The notes below the pieces were generated by a model. That model was given only the letters and a program-made list of their open reading frames with translations, did no database searches and was not told where the DNA came from. Of a stretch of 64,000 bases of DNA, positions 37,330-45,604 are shown piece after piece (the first letter of the stretch is position 1; the number at the start of each line of letters is the position of its first letter). The position numbers and the translations under genes were made by a program. The stretch comes from Saccharicrinis fermentans DSM 9555 = JCM 21142 (GTDB lineage Bacteria > Bacteroidota > Bacteroidia > Bacteroidales > Marinilabiliaceae), in assembly GCF_000517085.1 (NCBI RefSeq), contig NZ_KI912107.1, positions 318,425-382,424 on the forward strand, read 5' to 3'.

Positions 37330-38349
37330 ATGAGTGTATATATTTTAGGAATAGAATCGTCATGTGATGATACTTCTGCGGCTGTGTTTAAAGACGAAAC
37401 CATATTGTCGAATAGGGTGGCAAATCAGGATGTGCACAAGGATTTTGGGGGAGTGGTTCCTGAGTTGGCTTCGCGGGCACATCAGCAAAATATAATTCCA
37501 GTTGTAGATAAAGCATTAAAGGAATCGGGCGTGAAGGCCTGTGATATTGCGGCTGTGGCCTTTACCAGAGGTCCTGGTCTCATGGGGTCGCTTTTGGTGG
37601 GTACTTCCTTTGCCAAGGGCTTTGCCTTGGCGCACGATATTCCTCTGGTGGATGTGAATCACCTTCACGCCCATGTGCTGGCACATTTTATTAAAGAACC
37701 GGATCAGGATAATAAACATCCGGAGTTTCCATTCTTGTGTTTGTTAGTGTCAGGTGGTAATAGCCAGATTGTATTGGTGAAAGATTATATGAATATGGAA
37801 GTGATCGGACAAACCATCGACGATGCAGCCGGGGAAGCATTTGATAAATGTGCCAAGGTGATGGGTCTTCCATACCCGGGAGGACCATGGGTTGATAAGC
37901 TGGCAAAAGAAGGAGATCCCCATGCCTTTCAATTTGCGAAACCAAAGATAAAGAATTATGATTATAGTTTTAGTGGGTTGAAAACCTCATTTTTGTATTT
38001 TTTGAGAGACCGCATTAAAGAAGATCCAAATTTTATAGAGGCGCATAAAAAAGACCTGTGTGCATCCTTGCAACATACGATAGTGGAAATACTTTTGAAT
38101 AAATTGGAGAAGGCGGCTGATGATTTGAATATAAGCCAAGTCGCCCTGGCAGGGGGTGTTTCTGCTAACTCAGGATTGCGCATTGGTCTTGAAAAATTGG
38201 CCGTTCGTAAAAACTGGATAACTTTTATACCTAAATTTGCGTACACCACAGACAATGCGGCAATGGTAGCCATATCAGGATATTATAAGTATCGAGCAGG
38301 GGATTTTGTGAATCATGATGCAGCTCCCTTTTCAAGAGTGGTGTTTTAG
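37330..38349 (+). CDS. tsaD: tRNA N6-adenosine threonylcarbamoyltransferase
   Basis: Transfers threonylcarbamoyl to A37 of ANN-decoding tRNAs; essential in most bacteria. The 339-residue chain has the family opening ILGIESSCDDTSAAV, the metal-binding HLHAHVLAH, the ligand loop LCLLVSGGNSQIVLV, DDAAGEAFDKCAK and the C-terminal ALAGGVSANSGLR. Full length and start are standard. It is divergent from tamB and followed after about 125 bases by the peptide-modification cluster, which has its own leader. Confidence 0.97.
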   Translation: MSVYILGIESSCDDTSAAVFKDETILSNRVANQDVHKDFGGVVPELASRAHQQNIIPVVDKALKESGVKACDIAAVAFTRGPGLMGSLLVGTSFAKGFALAHDIPLVDVNHLHAHVLAHFIKEPDQDNKHPEFPFLCLLVSGGNSQIVLVKDYMNMEVIGQTIDDAAGEAFDKCAKVMGLPYPGGPWVDKLAKEGDPHAFQFAKPKIKNYDYSFSGLKTSFLYFLRDRIKEDPNFIEAHKKDLCASLQHTIVEILLNKLEKAADDLNISQVALAGGVSANSGLRIGLEKLAVRKNWITFIPKFAYTTDNAAMVAISGYYKYRAGDFVNHDAAPFSRVVF

Positions 38350-38473
38350 TCGCATTGATTTTGTTATTTAAACAGCATATAAGGTAGCTTTATCAAAGCA
38401 AACGTTATAGAAAGTTATAAAATAAGGATTGTTTGTTGTTTTTTATAATTTTGTGCAATAATTTGAGGTAATT

Positions 38474-38764
38474 ATGGATGTATCGCTTGTATATCGGAAG
38501 AATGAGCGTTTTGTGGAGAAAGCGATTGGTGAAGAAAAAGTGTTGGTTCCGCTAACGGATAATGTGGCTGATATGAATAAGGTCTATAATTTAAACGAAG
38601 TGGCCTCGTTTATTTATGATGCCATAGATGGAGTGAAGTCTATGGCAGATTTGAAATCAGTATTGTTAGAAAATTACGAAGTGACTGAGGAAGTGGCTTT
38701 GAATGATATTAAGTATTTTATTACCGATATGGTTGATAAAGGTGTTTTATCCATAAAATCATAG
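38474..38764 (+). CDS. PqqD-like peptide-recognition domain protein
   Basis: Stand-alone 96-residue protein with the PqqD/RRE fold. It begins with a beta hairpin (LVYRKNERFVEKAIGEEKVL), then DMNKVYNLNEVASFIYDAID, the family signature LNxxAxxIWxxxD with Tyr for Trp, then helical KSVLLENYEVTEEVALNDIK and FITDMVDKGVL. RRE domains bind the leaders of ribosomally made peptides and present them to tailoring enzymes. Here it is the first gene of a cluster with a short precursor, an HPr-kinase-like protein, a signal-peptidase-like protein and an ABC exporter. A TAATTTTG -7-like box lies at 38446-38453 with no clear -33 box. Confidence 0.85.
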   Translation: MDVSLVYRKNERFVEKAIGEEKVLVPLTDNVADMNKVYNLNEVASFIYDAIDGVKSMADLKSVLLENYEVTEEVALNDIKYFITDMVDKGVLSIKS

Positions 38765-38779
38765 TTGAGAATAGAATTT

Positions 38780-39016
38780 ATGATGATGAAAGGGAAAAAA
38801 TTGACAAAGAAAATATATTCAAAGCCCCAATTAGAGGTTGTTAATGTGGATCATGAGATCTCATTGGTGATGGCAAGTGTTCCGGACCCTGGAGAAGGAG
38901 GTGGAGGAGGTGATTTACCAAGTGCTAGTGCTGTGACATCCAGTCCGATTCCGGAATTTAATTCGTCTTCAGAAAGCAGTGTATTTGGAGGAAGTGCTCC
39001 GGACTATTCAAACTAG
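38780..39016 (+). CDS. Candidate RiPP-type precursor peptide with Ser-rich tail
   Basis: A 78-residue peptide encoded 15 bases after the PqqD-like gene. It has a basic start (MMMKGKKLTKKIYSKP), a hydrophobic/acidic leader motif (LEVVNVDHEISLVMAS), then a Pro/Gly hinge (PDPGEGGGGG). The 34-residue C-terminal part holds 11 Ser and one Thr but no Cys or Lys, ending in PDYSN. Leaders of the form KPxLExVxxDxEISL followed by a Gly-rich hinge recur in Bacteroidota beside PqqD and HPr-kinase-like genes, to my recollection. The TTG-initiated extension to 38765 is dropped in favour of the ATG at 38780 (38786 is also possible). Precursor identity is inferred from context and composition. Confidence 0.75.
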   Translation: MMMKGKKLTKKIYSKPQLEVVNVDHEISLVMASVPDPGEGGGGGDLPSASAVTSSPIPEFNSSSESSVFGGSAPDYSN

Positions 39017-39021
39017 GATGG

Positions 39022-39936
39022 ATGATGGTGGGTGAGCAGTGTTTTAGTGCGCAAATAGCAGACTTACATTTTACTTTCCAATGTCAAGATTCTCGAATTT
39101 TCTTGGATCGCCAAGGATCCATTCAAGCCTATTGCATAGATGGGGATGTTGAAAATTCTGATTATTTGTTTTCTTATGCTGTACGATCCGTTATCGATTT
39201 ATTCGATTATCAACTTACCTTTAGGGGAGAACCCATCAGTAACGATTTTCTTAATTACAGTTGGTATGTGTATACCCTGGGTGAGAAGGTGGCCATACGG
39301 GTGGAATTTAAAGATCATTCTGAAATTAAAAGTGTGTTAGCTGAGTTTGAGAAAGGTAAAACTCAGGTGAAGATAAGTCTTGTTTTAAAAACGGATTGCC
39401 ACAAAGCAGTGCGCTTGGACCCATTGATGCATCCGCTGGGATCTCTGTTGATGTTATATCTTGTGCAGGAGAAACAGGGACTGTTGATACATGCTTCGGC
39501 CATTGAAGATGGGGGACAGGGTATTTTATTCACAGGTGTTTCCGGCATAGGTAAATCTACCATGGCCCGTTTGTGGGGTGAGTGTGGAGCTTGTGTTTTA
39601 AATGATGATCGTCTGGTGCTTCGCCTGTTTGATCGTGAAGTGAGATTGTACAATAACCCCATGCCTTACTACAAACAAGCACCTAAACAGTCCATATTAA
39701 AAAAGATATTTTTATTAAAGCAGTCACCGCTTAACTATATACAGCCCTTGAAGGGTGTTCAAGCCTATTCGCGTGTATTGGGTAACTTTATTCAGCAATT
39801 TTATGAGCCCGCTATGGTGAAAAAGCACCTGGATATTGCGGAAGAGATCATAGCTAAGGTGGCTGTATACGAGGTGGGGTTTAAACCAGATACCGATATT
39901 GTACGTATGATGAGGGAAATGGACAGGTATGAATGA
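39022..39936 (+). CDS. HPr-kinase-like ATP-binding protein (putative peptide Ser kinase)
   Basis: Protein of 304 residues. The C-terminal half resembles the kinase domain of HPr kinase/phosphorylase and of lasso-peptide kinases such as PadeK. Its motifs are LLIHASAI (about 154-161), P-loop GVSGIGKS (172-179), then VLNDDRLVLR (192-201) with acidic residues expected to bind Mg, and YNNPMPYY. The N-terminal half is not recognised. No HPr or PTS gene is near, whereas a Ser-rich precursor is, so phosphorylation of that peptide is the natural guess. Its last codons overlap the next gene by 8 bases, so translation is coupled. Confidence 0.82.
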   Translation: MMVGEQCFSAQIADLHFTFQCQDSRIFLDRQGSIQAYCIDGDVENSDYLFSYAVRSVIDLFDYQLTFRGEPISNDFLNYSWYVYTLGEKVAIRVEFKDHSEIKSVLAEFEKGKTQVKISLVLKTDCHKAVRLDPLMHPLGSLLMLYLVQEKQGLLIHASAIEDGGQGILFTGVSGIGKSTMARLWGECGACVLNDDRLVLRLFDREVRLYNNPMPYYKQAPKQSILKKIFLLKQSPLNYIQPLKGVQAYSRVLGNFIQQFYEPAMVKKHLDIAEEIIAKVAVYEVGFKPDTDIVRMMREMDRYE

Positions 39937-40390
39937 TGCAAAAAAAAATAAGAAGTTATTTGAGCAGACATTTATTTCCTTATTAAATAAGGGTTGCGAT
40001 ATAGTATTGCCTGTGTTTGGTTTAAGTATGTTTCCTTTTATACTGCCTGGCGATGAAGTACGGGTGAGTCCGGTGAATTATGATGCCTTACAAGTAGGTG
40101 ATGTGATTGTTTTTGAGAATGGTGGACGCCTGGTGGCGCATCGTTTATTAAAAATAGATGTCTCAAAGGGATGGTTTATTTCAAAGGGAGACGGACTGAT
40201 GAAAGTGGATGGGAACAATAGATTGTCGGACGTTTACGGCTTGGTGGTTGGGCAATTCCGTCATCAACGAGCTATTAAATGGAGCAATACCTTATTTTTT
40301 AAGAAGAGCATGGCTTTTTTATCTCCGCTTGTGGGATATTTGAATTTTTATCTGGGGTTGGTATGGCATAAATATTTTAGAAGATCGTGA
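39929..40390 (+). CDS. S24/S26 family peptidase, SipW-like Ser/His type
   Basis: A 153-residue signal-peptidase-like protein. Catalytic Ser33 sits in PVFGLSMFPFILPGDEV, the S26 box. The position of the usual general-base Lys is occupied by His71 in RLVAHRLLKI, as in SipW and ER-type signal peptidases. One C-terminal hydrophobic segment (MAFLSPLVGYLNFYLGLVWH) may anchor it in the membrane. In this context it may cut the precursor leader (inference), acting before or during export by the ABC transporter 50 bases downstream. Confidence 0.8.
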   Translation: MNDAKKNKKLFEQTFISLLNKGCDIVLPVFGLSMFPFILPGDEVRVSPVNYDALQVGDVIVFENGGRLVAHRLLKIDVSKGWFISKGDGLMKVDGNNRLSDVYGLVVGQFRHQRAIKWSNTLFFKKSMAFLSPLVGYLNFYLGLVWHKYFRRS

Positions 40391-40440
40391 CAGTGCCTTT
40401 TCTTTTTTATTATCTTTTGGCTTTTATTTATTCATAAAGA

Positions 40441-42225
40441 ATGGCTCAGGTAAGTGGTAGAGATATAATACGATCATTACAATTAATATGGCAGAGTTCG
40501 AGATGGTGGACCATTGCTAATGGGCTGGTGCTGTTGTTAAAGGGGGTGATACCCCTCTTTCTGATCTTTATTATTCAACATTTGGTGGATCAGATTGGTC
40601 TCGTACTTTCGTCCGGAAATAAGGAAGTAGCCTTTGAAACGATAGGACAAGTATTGTTTTATGCAGGAGGTGTTTTTGTTTTAAATGCTGTTTTAAATTC
40701 GTTGGGCGGAATCATTAGAGAAAAACACTCCTTTTATATCAACGATGCAGTGCAGGATCTGATTCATCATAGAACGGTGAATCTGGATTTTGTAAATTAT
40801 GATGATTATCATTTCCAAAATATATATTACCGCGCAGTGAATGAGGCTGCCTACAGACCTTCGCGCATATATTACGGATTTATTCATCTACTTCAGAATA
40901 CGATTACTTTATTGTTGATAGGAGGTCTGCTGGCTAGTTTGCACTGGTTGATGTTGGTAGGACTTGTAATGGTTTCTATTCCGATTATTGTCATTCGTTT
41001 AAGATTTTCGCATAAAATTTATTCTTTTAAGAGAGAGCATACGCAAGAGGAGCGGTATGTTAACTATTATAACCGATTGCTTACAGGTAAGGAATTTGCA
41101 AAGGAGCGGCGGGTATTTAATTTATCTACGCTTTTTAAGAAAAGATATGAGGAGGCAAAAGTGGGGCTGCGTTACAAGCGGTTTAGATTATTAAAGTTAA
41201 AGACAAGCTATGAATTGCTTGTGCAGCTTATCACTGCGTTTACTTTGATTGCTGTGTTTGCTTATATTTCGAGGGAAGCTGTGGAAGGGAATATCTCTCA
41301 GGGGCAAACGGTCATGTTTTTTCTGGCATTGTATAGAGGTTATAGTTTCTTGCAGGATCTGTTGGGACAAATATCCGCTTTGTATGAGGATGGTCTATTC
41401 TTGAAAAACTTTTTTGAATTTGTGGACTATGAGGTTGTCAGTAGTAGAAAGGAAAGGTCTGCTACTTTTCCTGAGCCCATGAAGGAAGGTTTGCTGATTG
41501 ATCATATAAGTTTTAAATATCCCAACAGTTCCCGTCAGGTGTTTAAAAATCTTCACCTAAAGATCAATAAAGGAGAAACAGTTGCCTTGGTGGGGGCAAA
41601 TGGTGCAGGGAAATCTACACTGGTAAAGTTGCTTTGTGGTCTTTATGAGCCAGATAGTGGCGAGATATTTATAGATGATATAGCAATGTCTGATATTCGC
41701 TTGGAGTCTATGGCAGAAAATATAAGCGCTGTATTTCAAGATTTTATGCTGTATAATGTTTCGGCCAAAGAAAATATATGGTTTGGGAATATTACGAAAG
41801 ATAAAGACGATAAGGATCTTGTTTCTAGTGCAAAAAAATCAGGGGTACATCAGTTGTTGAAGGATCTCCCTCAGGGCTATGAGACTCCATTGGGCACTTT
41901 GTTTAAAAATAGTGAGATGTTAAGTGTGGGTGAGTGGCAACGTATTGCCTTGTCCCGTTCTTTCTTTAATGATGCGCAACTGGTTATTTTGGATGAGCCA
42001 ACTAGTTCGTTGGATGCATTTACCGAAGCAAAGTTGATTGATCATTTTAAAGCCATTACCGAAGGACGTACTGCTATTATAGTAAGTCATCGCATGTCTA
42101 CCATTCATATTGCAGACAGAGTAATTGTTCTAGATGATACAGGCGTGGCAGAGGAGGGGAGTCCTGAAGAATTGCTAAAGCAGAAAGGGGTATTCTATCA
42201 AATGTTAGCATCTTTCAAGAAGTGA
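40441..42225 (+). CDS. ABC exporter, fused membrane and ATPase domains
   Basis: Half-size exporter of 594 residues; it should act as a homodimer. The transmembrane domain has six helices over about 20-330, then an ATPase domain with Walker A LVGANGAGKSTLVKLL near 380-395. The signature LSVGEWQRIALSRSF has LSVGE in place of LSGGQ. Walker B is LVILDEPTSSLD, followed by the H-loop IIVSHRMSTI. There is no C39 leader peptidase domain, so leader removal would need the S26-like peptidase upstream. It is the last gene of the cluster and most likely exports the modified peptide. Confidence 0.9.
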   Translation: MAQVSGRDIIRSLQLIWQSSRWWTIANGLVLLLKGVIPLFLIFIIQHLVDQIGLVLSSGNKEVAFETIGQVLFYAGGVFVLNAVLNSLGGIIREKHSFYINDAVQDLIHHRTVNLDFVNYDDYHFQNIYYRAVNEAAYRPSRIYYGFIHLLQNTITLLLIGGLLASLHWLMLVGLVMVSIPIIVIRLRFSHKIYSFKREHTQEERYVNYYNRLLTGKEFAKERRVFNLSTLFKKRYEEAKVGLRYKRFRLLKLKTSYELLVQLITAFTLIAVFAYISREAVEGNISQGQTVMFFLALYRGYSFLQDLLGQISALYEDGLFLKNFFEFVDYEVVSSRKERSATFPEPMKEGLLIDHISFKYPNSSRQVFKNLHLKINKGETVALVGANGAGKSTLVKLLCGLYEPDSGEIFIDDIAMSDIRLESMAENISAVFQDFMLYNVSAKENIWFGNITKDKDDKDLVSSAKKSGVHQLLKDLPQGYETPLGTLFKNSEMLSVGEWQRIALSRSFFNDAQLVILDEPTSSLDAFTEAKLIDHFKAITEGRTAIIVSHRMSTIHIADRVIVLDDTGVAEEGSPEELLKQKGVFYQMLASFKK

Positions 42226-42657
42226 GGTGGTAAAAATACCTTACCATTTTATACCTATTGAAATGTGGATTAATCTTAGTTCGTAGGGCGTTATTTTTTG
42301 TCGGTTCATATCGCATGTAATTGAGGACAATTGTGCATGGAAAACTAGCGTAAGCTGGAAGATTTATTCTATAATGATTACTGCGATATTCATTGGGATG
42401 ATATATTTGTATTTTGATCTAAACAATGGAGTTGTTGGCTGTTTGTCAGGGAAATATAGTAATTGATATATATATAAATATGTATTTGTCCATTGGGTGT
42501 AACTTTTTGGAAGTTTTGCGTATAAAGATATGATTGGTTTTTTTAAAGTTTGTAGCTTACTTATTCAGGAATCAAGAGGAATATATTGTTGGAGGCGTTT
42601 TTACTATTTTATTTATTAGTTTTTTTGTTGTAGTAGCAGGGAGAGGAAAATATGATT
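42226..42657. other. Intergenic region before the first giant-protein gene
   Basis: 432 bases that should hold the ABC gene end and the promoter of the following gene. A 40-bp element (42487-42526) is shared with the upstream region of the second giant gene. Apart from that and a purine-rich GGGAGAGGAAAAT just before the start codon, nothing is recognised. Confidence 0.6.
42487..42526 (+). promoter_or_regulatory. Conserved upstream element of the giant-protein genes, copy A
   Basis: From TGTCCATT to GCGTATAAA, 32 of 40 bases match the element at 45440-45479. In both genes it lies about 130 bases before the start codon. It contains TGTAACTT and TTGCGTATAAA but no TAnnTTTG box, so it may be bound by an alternative sigma factor or a regulator (inference). 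Confidence 0.5.
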
Positions 42658-44937
42658 ATGAGGAAGATATGTAGTTTTTTGTTGGTGACTATTGGTGCCT
42701 TTATTGGTGTGTCTGGACAGGTTTATAGCACAACCGCAGATGGAGATTTTGATGGGGCAGTTTGGGATTATCCAAGTTGGGTTGGAGAGGGTCCACAAGA
42801 TGGGAAATTAAGTAAAGCGTGGCAAATTGATCATGTACTTACCCGAAACGGAGATGTTACTTCTACGCAGGCAGGAGCTATTTATGGAACCCTTAATGTG
42901 GTGGAGGGAGATTATAAAAAAAGCGGAGGAGGTTCGGATGTAATCTATGATGGAGGACGGCTTGAAATTTGGGGTAATTTAACGGCCACGCAGAAAATAG
43001 AAGTTAGAGACGGAGGATTGTTAATTGTACATGGTGATGCGAGTTTTAGCAACAGTGGTTCCCAACTGTCAGGAGATGTGATTGTGACGGGGAATGTTTA
43101 TTTGAAAAATACGGATGTGGTTAGCACCGGTAATTTAATTATAGGTGGAAATTTAGAAGTAGCGAATGGCGGTGGTAGTTTTAATGGAGATATCTATCAG
43201 TTGGATCCGGACGCTTCAACAACCTTTCCTAATTATAAGGATGTTGATGTTGGTGGGGAAGATGAGATGATGGAAGATGATGATATGGTTGATGTTTTGT
43301 TGGAGATTTTAGAGGATGCAGGTATGATAGAAGGGTCATTATTGCCGCCTCACCAATGGAATGGGGGAGAAAGTGATGATTGGTTTACTGCTGCTAACTG
43401 GACGTATGGAGTGGTACCAGATGCCAGTTCTGATATCACCATCGTCAATTCAGGAAATGCTCCTGTCATTGGTGATGGAGCTATTGCTTATGTAAATAAT
43501 CTGACCATTGAGGCAGATGCCTCTTTAACCTTGGAGCCGGGAGCACGTATGACCATTCAAGGCGATTTGATAACCAATGATCAGTTGACTGTAAAAAATA
43601 CGGTGGATGCTCCAGTATCTCTTATTGTGAATGGAAATGTAAATGGAGAGACTAATTATGAGTGGGAGGGAATGACTAAACAATTATGGTGGTATATTTC
43701 TCACCCTGTCACTGATGTTACGGAAACAGATTATGACAATTCGTATGGTGTAGGAAGATATGTTATAAACCGTTATTCTAAAGATAGTTGGTTTAGAGTG
43801 GCTGGTTATGTTAGTTCAGATGATATATATGATTTTAGTTCAGATCCAGATTCTGATGTCCAATTGGAAGGCTATGATTTGTACCCTGCTGAGGATGTTC
43901 CATTGAGATATGCAGGTGTATTAAATAATGAAGATTATTCACGGACTTATACCAAAGCACAATGGTGGCTAGTGGCAAACCCTTATCCATCCTATATGGA
44001 TGTGGAGGATGCTGGTTTTGATATGGGTAATTTTGGAAAGACGGTATATATCCGAAAAAGTGACAATTCCGTATCGGCCTATAATGTATTGAATGGAGTG
44101 GGGGTCAATGAAGGCTCGCGATATATCGCTCCTGGACAGAGTGTCTGGTTGAGAACCTACAATGCTACGGATTATGTGAATATTTCAACCACCGCACGGG
44201 TTCATGAAACGGGAGGGTATGGTTTAAAGAGTGGTAGCGCAGAAGAAAACGATCGACTTAGATTAGCGCTTTCTAGTGATCATGGGACAGACGAGATAGT
44301 GATGATTTTTAATGTAAATGGCTCGGAATTATATACGGCTTATGATTCAGAGAAATTATTTAATAGTGGAAACATTGCAAATCTTTATAGTGAAAAAGAT
44401 GGTAAGGATGTTGCAATTAATTTTTTACCTGAATTAGAGCCTGGTACCGTAATTCCTTTGTCTTACAAGGTGAATGAGGATGGTTTGAGTGATTTTACCA
44501 TTAGAGCTACGAATATAAACAGCTTTATTCCCGAGGTAGATGTATACTTGGAGGATAAAGAGGAAGGCGTTACCATCAATCTGAGAGAAACAGCTGAATA
44601 TACTTTTATACCTTTGGCAACCAGTACCAGTGATCGCTTTGAATTAAAATTCGAAGCATCTGTATCTACAGATATAGAAAGTAATGAGGCCGAAATTTCG
44701 CTGAATAATGTAACCATTTATGCGGTGAACCAAAAGGCTTATGTGGTAGTGTCTGAAGAGCTTTTGATGGCCGAAGACCGTGCGATTGAAGTCTATAATC
44801 TTTCTGGTCAGCTGAAGGCTCAGTATGTGTTGAATACCACAAAAACTGTGTTTGACTTACCTGAAAGTAAAACAATGTATATCATCAAGGTGAGTGTCGA
44901 TCAATCATCATATCAGGAGAAGGTGGTCGTATTTTAA
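42658..44937 (+). CDS. Large secreted protein with type IX-like C-terminal domain
   Basis: Exported protein of about 759 residues. The signal peptide MRKICSFLLVTIGAFIGVSG starts at the ATG at 42658, which aligns with the start of the paralogue; the ATG at 42652 is two codons earlier. Residues 20-200 form beta-strand repeats (NLTATQKIEVRDGGLLIVHG). A run of Asp/Glu/Met (EDEMMEDDDMVDVLLEILED) follows. Then come about 530 residues almost the same as the end of the 3334-residue neighbour, beginning PPHQWNGGESDDWFTAANWT. The last about 75 residues (EVYNLSGQLKA then MYIIKVSV) have the shape of a type IX secretion C-terminal signal. No enzyme motif is seen; a structural or adhesive role is likely. 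Confidence 0.85.
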   Translation: MRKICSFLLVTIGAFIGVSGQVYSTTADGDFDGAVWDYPSWVGEGPQDGKLSKAWQIDHVLTRNGDVTSTQAGAIYGTLNVVEGDYKKSGGGSDVIYDGGRLEIWGNLTATQKIEVRDGGLLIVHGDASFSNSGSQLSGDVIVTGNVYLKNTDVVSTGNLIIGGNLEVANGGGSFNGDIYQLDPDASTTFPNYKDVDVGGEDEMMEDDDMVDVLLEILEDAGMIEGSLLPPHQWNGGESDDWFTAANWTYGVVPDASSDITIVNSGNAPVIGDGAIAYVNNLTIEADASLTLEPGARMTIQGDLITNDQLTVKNTVDAPVSLIVNGNVNGETNYEWEGMTKQLWWYISHPVTDVTETDYDNSYGVGRYVINRYSKDSWFRVAGYVSSDDIYDFSSDPDSDVQLEGYDLYPAEDVPLRYAGVLNNEDYSRTYTKAQWWLVANPYPSYMDVEDAGFDMGNFGKTVYIRKSDNSVSAYNVLNGVGVNEGSRYIAPGQSVWLRTYNATDYVNISTTARVHETGGYGLKSGSAEENDRLRLALSSDHGTDEIVMIFNVNGSELYTAYDSEKLFNSGNIANLYSEKDGKDVAINFLPELEPGTVIPLSYKVNEDGLSDFTIRATNINSFIPEVDVYLEDKEEGVTINLRETAEYTFIPLATSTSDRFELKFEASVSTDIESNEAEISLNNVTIYAVNQKAYVVVSEELLMAEDRAIEVYNLSGQLKAQYVLNTTKTVFDLPESKTMYIIKVSVDQSSYQEKVVVF

Positions 44938-45027
44938 TCTGGATGAAGCCTTATTGGGTAATGGATTTTTTCATGCATTTTTCTGGTTTAGTAGCTATAC
45001 GGTCTTATTATATATAGGGGTAGTGAA

Positions 45028-45070
45028 AAAACAAAAGAGGGCTTTGCTTAGGTAAGGCCCTCTTGTTTTT
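45028..45070 (+). terminator. Terminator after the 759-residue giant-protein gene
   Basis: A GAGGGC / GCCCTC stem (45037-45042 and 45057-45062), extended by A-T pairs, has a 14-base loop and is followed by seven T residues. The loop and stem reappear, slightly changed, after the 3334-residue gene (55736-55773). Confidence 0.75.
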
Positions 45071-45439
45071 TTATGGGTTTTAGCTGAAGGAGTGATGGTT
45101 TATAATTAATGTACTGATCATTTACTGAATAGGGGAGTTGTGGTCTTGTTTTGATTGGTTGATAAGTAATTTGCTTTTATTCATACCCGTTAGTGCATAT
45201 CCTATGTACAACATAAATATTTAGTTTTTATATTTTCATAAGAAGGTGAAGGCATAAAGGAGATGACGGTTTGTGATAAGACTTATTTAGCATACTAAGG
45301 AAGCTTAGTTCTTGTCTTTTTGAGTTAGTAAAATATCTTGCTAGGTGGGTAAGTAACTTAAAAAGTGTTTTTGTCATGAACGAATTTACCAGCTGTTTGT
45401 CAGTATAAAACACAAATTGATGTATAAAATATATAAATC

Positions 45440-45479
45440 TGTCCATTTGCTGTAACTTAATTGAAATTCTGCGTACAAA
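45440..45479 (+). promoter_or_regulatory. Conserved upstream element of the giant-protein genes, copy B
   Basis: Homologous to 42487-42526 (32 of 40 bases), from TGTCCATT to GCGTACAAA, 126 bases before the ATG at 45605. A TGTTTGTCAG lies 30-60 bases upstream of both copies. Confidence 0.5.
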
Positions 45480-45604
45480 CTCCTAAATAGGGTTTTAAAA
45501 CTAATCTCTCAATTATTCAAATGAATATTTTCCGTGGATTTTTTTAAAATTGCTTTTTGATAGAATTATTTTGTTGAGGTAACAAGGGAGAGAAAAATAC
45601 GAAT

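Larger units (their letters stand above)
44938..45604. other. Intergenic region between the two giant-protein genes
   Basis: 667 bases containing the terminator of the first gene (45028-45070), a stretch of AT-rich sequence with no gene I can support, and the conserved upstream element (45440-45479). A minus-strand frame at 45228-45446 lacks a ribosome site and homology by eye and is not called. Confidence 0.6.

Noticed and set aside
39022-39936. True HPr kinase/phosphorylase
   Set aside because: The N-terminal domain does not match and no HPr or PTS gene is near; only the ATP-binding half is similar.
38474-42225. The cluster as a classical lasso-peptide locus
   Set aside because: No transglutaminase-like protease and no asparagine-synthetase-like cyclase is present within or beside it, and the precursor tail has no obvious ring-forming position.
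45228-45446. 72-codon minus-strand frame in the spacer between the giant-protein genes
   Set aside because: No ribosome site, unusual composition, and it overlaps the conserved upstream element of the next gene.
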